Shown here piece after piece: positions 34,136-42,376 of a DNA stretch of 64,000 nt. The notes under the pieces are model-generated. The model was not told the origin of the DNA, ran no database searches, and saw only the letters and a program-made list of their open reading frames with translations. The stretch's first letter is position 1; every line of letters starts with the position of its first letter. A program made the translations under genes and the position numbers. The stretch covers positions 62,001 to 126,000 of the forward strand of contig NZ_RXOM01000006.1 in assembly GCF_008692195.1 (NCBI RefSeq). Direction: 5' to 3'. The DNA comes from Salegentibacter sp. R32. Lineage in GTDB: Bacteria > Bacteroidota > Bacteroidia > Flavobacteriales > Flavobacteriaceae.

Positions 34136-34630
34136 TTGAGCCAAAAAACTGAACATACTTTTGTAGCGCTTTTAGAGAAGCACCAAAACATCGTTCATAA
34201 AATTTGCAGGCTATATACCAACGACCAAGCAGCGCATAACGATTTATTTCAGGAGATAACCATCCAATTATGGAAAGCTTATCCTAAATTTAGGGGAGAT
34301 GCCAAGTTTAGTACCTGGATGTACCGAGTGGCCTTGAATACCGCCATCACTCTTTACCGGAAATCTAAACGTAAAATTAAAACCCAGGAATTTGAAAATG
34401 TTGCTTTTAAAATTAAAGCTGAAGAATATGATGATACGACTGAAAAGCAACTTTCTGTAATGTACGCTGCCATTAAAGAACTAAACGATATTGATAAAGC
34501 CTTGGTATTTCTTTATTTAGAAGACAAGAATTATAGTGAAATATCTGATACGTTAGGTATTTCTGAAGTAAATGCAAGAGTGAAGATGAACCGAATTAAA
34601 AAGAAGCTGAGAAGCATACTAAATCCGTAA
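34136..34630 (+). CDS. ECF RNA polymerase sigma factor (TTG start)
   Basis: This 164-residue extracytoplasmic-function sigma factor has region 2 (IVHKICRLYTNDQAAHNDLFQE, FRGDAKFSTWMYRVALNTAI) and region 4 (DKALVFLYLEDKNYSEISDTL, SEVNARVKMNRIKKKLR). There is no ATG between the upstream stop (TAG, 34118-34120) and region 2. The TTG at 34136 gives the normal N-terminal length, so it is the likely start. The next gene begins 4 bp after its stop and encodes a membrane protein that is probably its anti-sigma factor. Confidence 0.87.
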   Translation: MSQKTEHTFVALLEKHQNIVHKICRLYTNDQAAHNDLFQEITIQLWKAYPKFRGDAKFSTWMYRVALNTAITLYRKSKRKIKTQEFENVAFKIKAEEYDDTTEKQLSVMYAAIKELNDIDKALVFLYLEDKNYSEISDTLGISEVNARVKMNRIKKKLRSILNP

Positions 34631-34634
34631 GCCC

Positions 34635-35252
34635 ATGGATGAATTAGAATTATTAAAAAAAGACTGGAAGAAGCAAGAAAAAAATCTTCCGCATATAGAA
34701 GCTCAAGAAATTTACCCCATTTTATTGAAGAAATCTTCTTCTATCGTGAAATGGATATTTTTCATTAGCCTTGGAGAACTAGCATTAGGTGTTTTCCTTA
34801 ATGTATTTCTAGCAGATAGCGAATATTGGAAAACTGTAGAGGACATCCATCTAAAAAATGGTTTTATCGTATTTTACATCGTTTCCTACGCTATCACGCT
34901 ATTTTTCATCTATAAATTTTATAAACGGTACAAAGCCATTTCTACAACCGATAGCGCTTACTTGTTAATGAAAAATATTCTTAAGACCAGAAAAATTGTA
35001 AAATATTACATTTTCTATGTTTTGGCTTCTTCAGCAATAACAGCCTTTGTCACTTTTATTTTCACCTTGCTGTACAGCAGTGATTTTGATAATATCAGGG
35101 AAGATATGAATTGGCCAAAAGCTATAGGTTTTGGATTGCTGGTAATTATCATTTTTGTAGTAGTACTGTGGTTAATTTATTCCCTTCTTTATGGAATTTT
35201 GCTTAAAAAACTACATAGAAATTACAAAGAACTTAAACGATTGGAACTCTAA
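34635..35252 (+). CDS. Membrane protein, probable anti-sigma partner
   Basis: This 205-residue protein has a short cytoplasmic N-terminus (MDELELLKKDWKKQEKNLP) and four membrane helices (IFFISLGELALGVFLNVF; FIVFYIVSYAITLFFIY; YIFYVLASSAITAFVTFIF; LLVIIIFVVVLWLIYSLL). Four-helix membrane proteins with this opening commonly follow ECF sigma genes in Flavobacteriia. An anti-sigma role is inferred from the 4-bp spacing and co-orientation; no zinc-binding anti-sigma motif is seen. Confidence 0.65.
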   Translation: MDELELLKKDWKKQEKNLPHIEAQEIYPILLKKSSSIVKWIFFISLGELALGVFLNVFLADSEYWKTVEDIHLKNGFIVFYIVSYAITLFFIYKFYKRYKAISTTDSAYLLMKNILKTRKIVKYYIFYVLASSAITAFVTFIFTLLYSSDFDNIREDMNWPKAIGFGLLVIIIFVVVLWLIYSLLYGILLKKLHRNYKELKRLEL

Positions 35253-35283
35253 ATTTTATAAGTCTTCAAACATTTATTTAAGA

Positions 35284-35313
35284 GTGATTTAACAATCACC
35301 TTAGTTAGTTTTG
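35284..35313 (+). promoter_or_regulatory. Palindrome plus -7 box before the secreted dikinase-like gene
   Basis: GTGATT-TAAC-AATCAC (35284-35299) is a perfect palindrome placed where the -33 element would lie. TAGTTTTG (35306-35313) fits TAnnTTTG. No TTG is seen at the usual distance, so an activator-dependent promoter is possible. Confidence 0.4.
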
Positions 35314-35352
35314 CAAGAAAGGGTTTAACTTACTCTAGGCTAAAACTAATCT

Positions 35353-38259
35353 ATGAAATTTAGAATATTACTTGTTCTTAGTATTTTTTTCTTCGGAAAC
35401 ATTTCAGCACAAGAAATTTCCAATGAGCGTATTCAAGAAATTATTGAAGAATACCGAAACCTTCACCGCGGACCTTATTTAAAAATTGAATGGTTTTGTG
35501 ATGATGGAACACAGCGGGATTCTAAAGACCCTTGTCCTGATGAAATTGGCGGAATTCAACATGCCAGTTACAAACCCATAACCATTCAACTGCAAGAGAA
35601 AAACCATATTTTCTTTGCAGATATTTTGGCCTATACCGACAAAGGCAATTTCTGGGATGCCAACCATCAACATTCCCGTTTAAAACAATACCAGCTCAAC
35701 AATTATTTAGAAAGCGTAGATAATGGCTGGATTATGGAAAAAGCCCAATATTACCGGGGTTCCGTTCAGTCGGAAGATGAACAAGAATGGGGAAAATATT
35801 TTTACAACTGGTTGTTGCTAAGTAATGACCGTATTGAAGAAAACTTCTACCTCATCCGTCAAAGCCTTCAAGATATTCCTCATAATGAAGACACCAAAGA
35901 ATCACAGACCATTCGGAGTTTATCAAAAACTATTGCTGAAGAATACCCCAAATTTATGGACGCCCGAACCAAAATTCACGGGCAACCCGATAAAACAGAC
36001 ATTCAACTCGTAAAAAAGTTCAGAGAAGAACACGAAAAGGATTTATCTACTGAACAAAAAAAAGAAATCGATTCGTTAACCACTGCGATGAAAAACTTCT
36101 ACTCGCCTATCGATTTAAGTTACTTCCAACAAAAAGCAGTTAATTTTCCGCAGGGAACCTTTTTAAGAACTCAATTGGAAAATTTCGGAAGTCAATCTCA
36201 AGATTCCATTTCCCATCAGCATTTAATTGAAGATGCCGCTAATTTAATGTGTGAAATAAGAACTGAATTGCCACACGTGCAAAGCACTTCCGACCAATTA
36301 ATCGCCTTAGATCTTTCGGTTAAATTAGAAGAAATCATTTTTAAAACCGCCCCGGAATGGAAACCTTCTTCCCTGTTGGAACAATTAGATAAAGTATATG
36401 CTTTGAGTTTAGCTTCTGCCAGCGCGGGAAATGTTGAGTGGTGGGAATGGAATCAAGTAGATCATTTACTTCAACTCGATAATTTAAATGAAATTACGCT
36501 GGAAGATCTCAACCAAAAATTAGCTGTTGCCCGTAGTCAAGTAGAATGGAGTGCAGCGATGGTAAAAGCCATCTACAGTGATGTAGTAGAAAAATACAAT
36601 GCTTTTGAACCGAAAGCTTCCGGTTTTATAGACGATCGCGTCCGCTCTTCTTTAGCTTTACGATTAGGAGAAACGGTGAGCGAACTGGGAAATTTTATAA
36701 GGGAACAATCCAAACTCTCCAATAAAGTTTTCGAATTGGATAACCAAAGTTCGTTTAGAGGATTAAATCCTGGTTATGCGTTAGGGAAATTAATTGTAGT
36801 TGAAGATAACCCGGAAGCAATAGAAGTTTCTCCCGAAAATATTTACATTTTTCAAAAACCACCTTCAGATTTAAAACCAGTTGCCGGTATTGCTACCGTT
36901 TCTGAAGGAAACCTTGTTTCTCACGTTCAGTTATTAGCGAGAAATTTAGGAATCCCCAATGCTGTGTTGAGCAATCAAAATTTGGAAGACCTGCAAAAAT
37001 TTGATGGAGAAATGGTTTTCTATGCAGTTTCTGAAAAAGGAACCGTTATTATGAAAGCTGAAGATGAAATGTCTTCTGAAGAAAAATCACTTTTTAAAGA
37101 AGAAGGCGAACGCCAACAAGAAAAAATTAGCGTCCCCGTAGAACGCATCAACCTTCGGCAAACTTCACCTTTAAACTTAACGGAAGTTGACGCAAAAAGT
37201 TCAGGCATTATCTGCGGCCCCAAAGCTGCAAATCTGGGTCAATTAAAAAGTATGTTTCCCAACAATGTGGTGAATGGCGTCGTTGTTCCATTCGGAATTT
37301 TTAGGGAACATATGAATTTACCAATGCCCAAACAAGAAGGTTCATATTGGGAATATTTGAAAGCGAGCTTTGCCCAAGCACAACAAATGCGAAAAAACGA
37401 TATTCCTGAAACCGAAGTACAACATTGTACCTTAGACCGATTAACCTTATTGCGGGAAGCGATAAAAAAAATGCCATTGGTTCCTAATTTTGTGAATGAT
37501 TTGGAACGTAGTTTTCAAACCAATTTTGGAACTTCCATTGGTGGAACACCGGTATTTTTAAGAAGTGATACCAATATGGAAGATTTAGGGAATTTCACTG
37601 GTGCGGGACTTAATCTTACGGTTTTTAATGTTCGGGATCGGGAAAAAATAATTCAAGGGATTAAAGATGTTTGGGCCTCTCCTTATACTGAACGTAGTTT
37701 TAAATGGAGACAACAATATTTAGAAAATCCTGAAAATGTGTTTCCTTCTATTTTAATTATTCCTTCTGTAGATGTAGATTATTCAGGAGTGATGATTACC
37801 AAAGGAATTATCAACAACAATCCCAACGATTTAACGGTAGCATTTAGCCGAGGTGCCGGTGGCGCGGTAGATGGTCAATCGGCTGAAGCTTGGTTAATTG
37901 ATCTCCATGGGGAAGACCGCTTACTTTCTCCTGCACGGGAAACTTATTATAACCGATTGCCGGCAAATGGAGGTTTGGATAAGAAATCAACTAGTTTTAA
38001 TCAATCTATCCTTTCTTCAGCAAACATCAAACAATTGGAAGATTTTGCACAAAATATAAGAAAAACCATGCCTGAAAAAACCAGCAAAGAAAATGTTGGT
38101 CCTTACGATGTGGAACTTGGTTTTAAAGATAATAAACTATGGTTATTTCAAATACGTCCGTTTGTGGAGAATAAGAACGCGCAGAGTTCAGAATATCTAC
38201 AATCGCTTACGCCAGAAATTGATACGCAGCAAAAAATAAGTTTACAACATCAGATTTAA
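35353..38259 (+). CDS. Secreted dikinase-like protein (phosphohistidine + PPDK-type ATP-grasp)
   Basis: This 968-residue protein has a clear signal peptide (LLVLSIFFFGNISAQ), so it works outside the cytoplasm. Residues about 20-470 are unrecognised and mostly helical. A swivelling phosphohistidine domain follows, with the candidate catalytic His524 in NLVSHVQLLARNLGIPN. Then comes a PEP-synthase/PPDK-type ATP-grasp: GPKAANLGQL (about 621), FLRSDTNMEDLGNFTGAGLN (about 737) and LWLFQIRPF (Gln933). This order (His domain, then ATP-grasp) is that of glucan water dikinase, not PEP synthase, and I see no PEP/pyruvate barrel. It is predicted to use ATP to phosphorylate an unknown extracytoplasmic substrate. 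The next gene starts 8 bp later. Confidence 0.75.
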   Translation: MKFRILLVLSIFFFGNISAQEISNERIQEIIEEYRNLHRGPYLKIEWFCDDGTQRDSKDPCPDEIGGIQHASYKPITIQLQEKNHIFFADILAYTDKGNFWDANHQHSRLKQYQLNNYLESVDNGWIMEKAQYYRGSVQSEDEQEWGKYFYNWLLLSNDRIEENFYLIRQSLQDIPHNEDTKESQTIRSLSKTIAEEYPKFMDARTKIHGQPDKTDIQLVKKFREEHEKDLSTEQKKEIDSLTTAMKNFYSPIDLSYFQQKAVNFPQGTFLRTQLENFGSQSQDSISHQHLIEDAANLMCEIRTELPHVQSTSDQLIALDLSVKLEEIIFKTAPEWKPSSLLEQLDKVYALSLASASAGNVEWWEWNQVDHLLQLDNLNEITLEDLNQKLAVARSQVEWSAAMVKAIYSDVVEKYNAFEPKASGFIDDRVRSSLALRLGETVSELGNFIREQSKLSNKVFELDNQSSFRGLNPGYALGKLIVVEDNPEAIEVSPENIYIFQKPPSDLKPVAGIATVSEGNLVSHVQLLARNLGIPNAVLSNQNLEDLQKFDGEMVFYAVSEKGTVIMKAEDEMSSEEKSLFKEEGERQQEKISVPVERINLRQTSPLNLTEVDAKSSGIICGPKAANLGQLKSMFPNNVVNGVVVPFGIFREHMNLPMPKQEGSYWEYLKASFAQAQQMRKNDIPETEVQHCTLDRLTLLREAIKKMPLVPNFVNDLERSFQTNFGTSIGGTPVFLRSDTNMEDLGNFTGAGLNLTVFNVRDREKIIQGIKDVWASPYTERSFKWRQQYLENPENVFPSILIIPSVDVDYSGVMITKGIINNNPNDLTVAFSRGAGGAVDGQSAEAWLIDLHGEDRLLSPARETYYNRLPANGGLDKKSTSFNQSILSSANIKQLEDFAQNIRKTMPEKTSKENVGPYDVELGFKDNKLWLFQIRPFVENKNAQSSEYLQSLTPEIDTQQKISLQHQI

Positions 38260-38267
38260 TTCAACAT

Positions 38268-39542
38268 ATGTCTCATAAAAAATTATTATTCATTTTCCTT
38301 GGTTTAGGATTCATCTCCTTTTTTACCTTAAGCTTCTACCCTATTGATGGGTACGAATCTACCGGAATTTCAAGACTCTTACGTTTAGAACGAATTAAAA
38401 ACGATTCTACCCAAAAGTTAGGTTTACCAATCGGAGCGCAACTTCCGTTGAATTGTATTAAACTGCAACTTACTCAAGTAGAAGACAGTATTTCTGAAAT
38501 TTTACAGGAAGATGAAGCTTTTGCTGAAAAATTGAAAAAAGTAATTCCTTCAGGAAATTATTCCTTGACTATTTTAGATATGTCCGATCCGCAGCATCTC
38601 AAATATATGGGACATAAAGAATCTTTGGGCTATCAGCCGGGCAGTGTGGGCAAATTAACGGTGATTACCGCTTTATTTACCCAACTTCATAATATTTGTC
38701 CGGAATCTTGGGAAGCCCGAAAAGCCATCTTAAAAAATAAATGGATAAAAGCAGGTGACTGGGCTATTTACGATCATCATACCATTCCTGATTATAATAT
38801 TGAAAATGATAAACTCGTTAAACGTAAAGTGCGTACCGATGATGTTTTTACTTTATATGAATGGGCCGACCATATGATGAGCGTCAGTAATAATGGCGCG
38901 GCGAGTGTTGTTTGGCGAGAAGCTTTATTAATGGCAGCTTTTAAAGATAAATATGAATACCTTACGCAAGAAGAAGTAGATGAATATTTTGAAAATACCC
39001 CTAGAAAAGAACTTACACTTTTAGCCAACCAAATTGTTAATGAACCCTTGAGAAAAATAGGAATTACTCATGATGAATGGCGATTGGGTAGCTTTTTTAC
39101 TTCTGGTGCGAATAAATATGTAGGTGATATTGGCGGAAGTATCGGAACTCCACTAGGCTTAATGAAGTATTTGGTACAATTGGAACAGGGAAAAGTAATT
39201 GATAAATCTTCCAGTCTGGAAATTAAGCGCTTAATGTATATGACCGACCGAAGAATTAGGTACGCTTATGCACAAGAATTAAAGGATGCAGCAGTTTATT
39301 TTAAATCTGGTTCTTTATATTCTTGTGATCGTTCTAACGGAAAATCCTGTGGAGAATATGCCGGAAACGTTTATAATTATATGAATTCCGTAGCGATTGT
39401 AGAACATCCCAATGGAAAGAAATACATGGTTTGTTTAATGACCAATGTACTCCGAAAAAACTCTGCTTGGGATCATATGGTATTGGCTTCTAAAATAGAT
39501 GAAGTTATTAACCCTAAAACAGAAGAAAACGAAAAATCTTAG
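38268..39542 (+). CDS. Exported SxxK serine hydrolase (beta-lactamase/PBP fold)
   Basis: This 424-residue protein has an N-terminal signal or anchor (LLFIFLGLGFISFFTLSF). The three active-site motifs of the penicillin-recognising fold are visible: S126-V-G-K129 in QPGSVGKLTVI, S207-N-N in MSVSNNGAAS, and K346-S-G in YFKSGSLYS. It could be a transpeptidase, carboxypeptidase, esterase or lactamase-like enzyme; the insertions make a classical beta-lactamase unlikely. It is 8 bp downstream of the dikinase-like gene and surely co-transcribed. Its stop overlaps the stop of the convergent transporter gene. Confidence 0.75.
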   Translation: MSHKKLLFIFLGLGFISFFTLSFYPIDGYESTGISRLLRLERIKNDSTQKLGLPIGAQLPLNCIKLQLTQVEDSISEILQEDEAFAEKLKKVIPSGNYSLTILDMSDPQHLKYMGHKESLGYQPGSVGKLTVITALFTQLHNICPESWEARKAILKNKWIKAGDWAIYDHHTIPDYNIENDKLVKRKVRTDDVFTLYEWADHMMSVSNNGAASVVWREALLMAAFKDKYEYLTQEEVDEYFENTPRKELTLLANQIVNEPLRKIGITHDEWRLGSFFTSGANKYVGDIGGSIGTPLGLMKYLVQLEQGKVIDKSSSLEIKRLMYMTDRRIRYAYAQELKDAAVYFKSGSLYSCDRSNGKSCGEYAGNVYNYMNSVAIVEHPNGKKYMVCLMTNVLRKNSAWDHMVLASKIDEVINPKTEENEKS

Positions 39543-42355
39543 GCTTTTTCCAATTGTTTTAGCGCATCTTGGGCAAAAGTGCTAATCTTTTTATTTCGGT
39601 GAATCACTAAGGGTTTCACTAAAGAAATATAAGATTTGTCTTCTAATTGAGCAATCAAGTACAAAACGGCTAATTTTATCTTTAAATCCTTGCCTTTCAG
39701 TAACATTTCAAAACAGTGTTTCTCGGTTGGGATAATAACATCATCACGATCGGTTTCGTGAGACATCATCATTGTGTTTTCTACTAACGGTAAGAGCGCT
39801 TCCTTTAAATTAGGTTGAAGTAAATTATCTAAAAATTCAATAGCGTTTGCGCGAATATCTTGCTTATCACTCAAAATTCCGTGGTAAGCAATTTCTATAT
39901 CTTTCTGTTGATAGCGAAGTCCCAAAAGGGTGAAAATTTGCTCCAACCCGTGATCTAAGCGCTTTTCCAAAATTTCAATTAAACTATTCCTAGCGGAATA
40001 TTCTTCTACGTCTTTGTCGTTGGTCAAAGTATCTTCATATCGGATAAAAATTTGCTTTTGAATTTGCATTGCCGACAAGGTTTTGTGGTAAAGTTTACAT
40101 TCTTGAAGAATTAACCGAACCACACTTTTTTTACTGAATTTTAAAGAAGGATTATCTGTTCTCAATTTATTTAAAACCCGAGCAGCTTCTAACCTAACAA
40201 TTAAATCTTTATTCCGTAATAATTTAAATAATCCATCTACCGCTCGTTGTCCTCCAAAACCTCCTATAATTTCAGGGATAAATTGTTTGCTATTAGGAGA
40301 AATCTTATCAAAATTCAATTTAAAAATGAGTTCTTTTATAATAGCATGACCGTAATTTTTTAAGGCTTTAATACTTTCGTCCCTAAATTTTTTCCTCTGA
40401 AGAAAATCTAACAAATCATTTAAAAATACTGCACTAGAACTTATTCCGGCCGCTTTAATGGCAGCTGAAATTACTTCTTTATTTTTATTATTGAAATGGG
40501 CTGTAATAAAAGAATAAAACTTAGGATTTTCAGCATAACCAATTGCTTGAATCAATTCGATGGTTTCTTCAATACGATGATTCTCACTAGGTAAGTTAAC
40601 GTCTTCTATTTTCTTTTCTAGTCGTAATTCTAAATTATAGCGCTGAGCCAGTTTTTTATTGTCCCGCGATTCAATAGCCAAACATAAAAGCGCCGCCGAA
40701 GAAATATAAGGATTCGTATGGTTAAGGTAATCATCAAAAACCTGAAGGTCGTTAATATCGGTATGCGTGAGTAGATAGCGCATCGCTGCCAATACCACCT
40801 CATCATCTTTGGTATGAATAAGTTTTTCGACCTTTTCTGCCGCAGTTCCTTTATCGAGTAAATATAAATTGGATATGGCAGCCGCCTTAACTTCAGTGGA
40901 AGGATGATCTAATAGCTTGATGATTAAGCTGCGTAAACGTTTATCTGAAACATCATTTATTTTATTCAACATAAATAATATTTCATTCTCTTCCCCGGTT
41001 TCTAAAACCTTTATAATAGTTGCTTTAGTAGAAACGCTTTTCGATTTTTTCTTTTTCTTCTGAAGTTGATTTTTATTCGTGAAGCTCACCAAATTATCCC
41101 GAAAGGAATGGAAATAGGTTTTTCTAACCTTATAAATAAAGAAAAACCAAATGCTAATAAATACAAGGATTAAAATGGAAACCTGATAAGCTTCAAAATC
41201 AAGTCCTCTTACTACAAAAATCAATAAACAACCTGCGATTCCGGTGGCAACACTATCGACCACCACATCTATAAAAGACTTTGTTTTATTTTTTATATCG
41301 GTCGGCACGGGTAATACCAAAAGTTCTTGTGCGGCTTTATTAATGGATTGTTTTAAACTTCCATCTACGGCTTTTAAGAGGACAACTACCCAAAGTTCAG
41401 GAAAAACAATAAAAAGAATGGCGGCTAGGCCAATACCCAAGGGTAAGATAAGTAAAGTTGTTGCGGTTCCCCAAACTCCTACAATTTTTCGGGTTAAAAA
41501 CAGTTGAATGACTAAAGAGGTGGCATTAAATGTTGAAAACCAAAACCCAAAAAAGGAAGCCAATTCATCTGAATCGGGCATCGCTTTTGAAGCCATATCG
41601 CTATATTGATAATCTACCAATTTTGCGACCAATACGCCTACTCCAATAATTCCGGCGATGTAAGTAAGGTGCTTGGACTCTAAAATTAATTTAAAGGAAG
41701 ATTCATTGGAAGCATACGTTCGTTGCTGTTGTCTAAAAATTCCGAGACGCTTTACACGTTTTCTCCAAATAATATGCAATAAGGGAATACAGCCAATTAC
41801 TAAAATCGCAGCAATAATCATTAAATCGTCATTCCCAATAAGGGGAGCTAACAAATTGGTGAGGTAACCGCCTAAAATCCCTCCGCTAATAGCTCCGGCA
41901 CCGATAAAACCAAATAATCGTTTAGCTTCCCGAATATTGTACACCAAATTGGCTAAAATCCAAAATTGTGAAGTTGCCAATACCGCATAAATTGCTACCC
42001 AAACGTAATAGAAATAAAGTAACCAAGTAGAAAAATATTGAAGGCTTAAAAGAATTTTTAATGAAAGAAATACTAAGGCTGAAATAATTAAGGTGAACGT
42101 AATAATCCTAAGTAATGAAAAACGCTTTAAAGCCTTATTATAAAAATAAGAACTTCCCACAGCTACCAAGGCTACTAAAAGGAACGCGTAAGGTAAACTC
42201 TGGGAAGTTAATTTAGAAAGAAACAACGCGTTAACAGTAGGTTTTACTATTAACAGCGTTGTTATGATTAAAAATATGTAGAGTTGCATTAACAACGAAA
42301 CGCCTAATTCACCGCTTCTAATGTCAAATGTTCTCTGTACTAGTTTTCTTAGCAT
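39539..42355 (-). CDS. NTT (ATP/ADP carrier-like) transporter fused to HEAT repeats
   Basis: This is a 938-residue protein. Residues 1-440 contain about 11-12 membrane helices with segments typical of the nucleotide transporter (NTT/Npt) family: YIFLIITTLLIVKPTVNALF, FWILANLVYNIREAKRLFG, AISGGILGGYLTN, KAVDGSLKQSINKAAQELL and KTKSFIDVVVDSVATGIAG. Residues about 450-938 are a helical HEAT-type repeat solenoid (DHPSTEVKAAAISNLYLLDK; LLRNKDLIVRLEAARVLNKL). NTT proteins with HEAT tails are known in free-living bacteria, with substrates mostly unproven. It lies beside a secreted ATP-grasp protein, raising the idea that it moves nucleotides to the periplasm. Confidence 0.75.
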   Translation of the reverse strand: MLRKLVQRTFDIRSGELGVSLLMQLYIFLIITTLLIVKPTVNALFLSKLTSQSLPYAFLLVALVAVGSSYFYNKALKRFSLLRIITFTLIISALVFLSLKILLSLQYFSTWLLYFYYVWVAIYAVLATSQFWILANLVYNIREAKRLFGFIGAGAISGGILGGYLTNLLAPLIGNDDLMIIAAILVIGCIPLLHIIWRKRVKRLGIFRQQQRTYASNESSFKLILESKHLTYIAGIIGVGVLVAKLVDYQYSDMASKAMPDSDELASFFGFWFSTFNATSLVIQLFLTRKIVGVWGTATTLLILPLGIGLAAILFIVFPELWVVVLLKAVDGSLKQSINKAAQELLVLPVPTDIKNKTKSFIDVVVDSVATGIAGCLLIFVVRGLDFEAYQVSILILVFISIWFFFIYKVRKTYFHSFRDNLVSFTNKNQLQKKKKKSKSVSTKATIIKVLETGEENEILFMLNKINDVSDKRLRSLIIKLLDHPSTEVKAAAISNLYLLDKGTAAEKVEKLIHTKDDEVVLAAMRYLLTHTDINDLQVFDDYLNHTNPYISSAALLCLAIESRDNKKLAQRYNLELRLEKKIEDVNLPSENHRIEETIELIQAIGYAENPKFYSFITAHFNNKNKEVISAAIKAAGISSSAVFLNDLLDFLQRKKFRDESIKALKNYGHAIIKELIFKLNFDKISPNSKQFIPEIIGGFGGQRAVDGLFKLLRNKDLIVRLEAARVLNKLRTDNPSLKFSKKSVVRLILQECKLYHKTLSAMQIQKQIFIRYEDTLTNDKDVEEYSARNSLIEILEKRLDHGLEQIFTLLGLRYQQKDIEIAYHGILSDKQDIRANAIEFLDNLLQPNLKEALLPLVENTMMMSHETDRDDVIIPTEKHCFEMLLKGKDLKIKLAVLYLIAQLEDKSYISLVKPLVIHRNKKISTFAQDALKQLEKA

Positions 42356-42376
42356 TTTTTGGATTGACTACCATTA

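Noticed and set aside
35284-35299. CRP-type site before the dikinase-like gene
   Set aside because: GTGA and TCAC are 8 bases apart, not the 6 of the CRP consensus, so only an unspecified palindrome is claimed.
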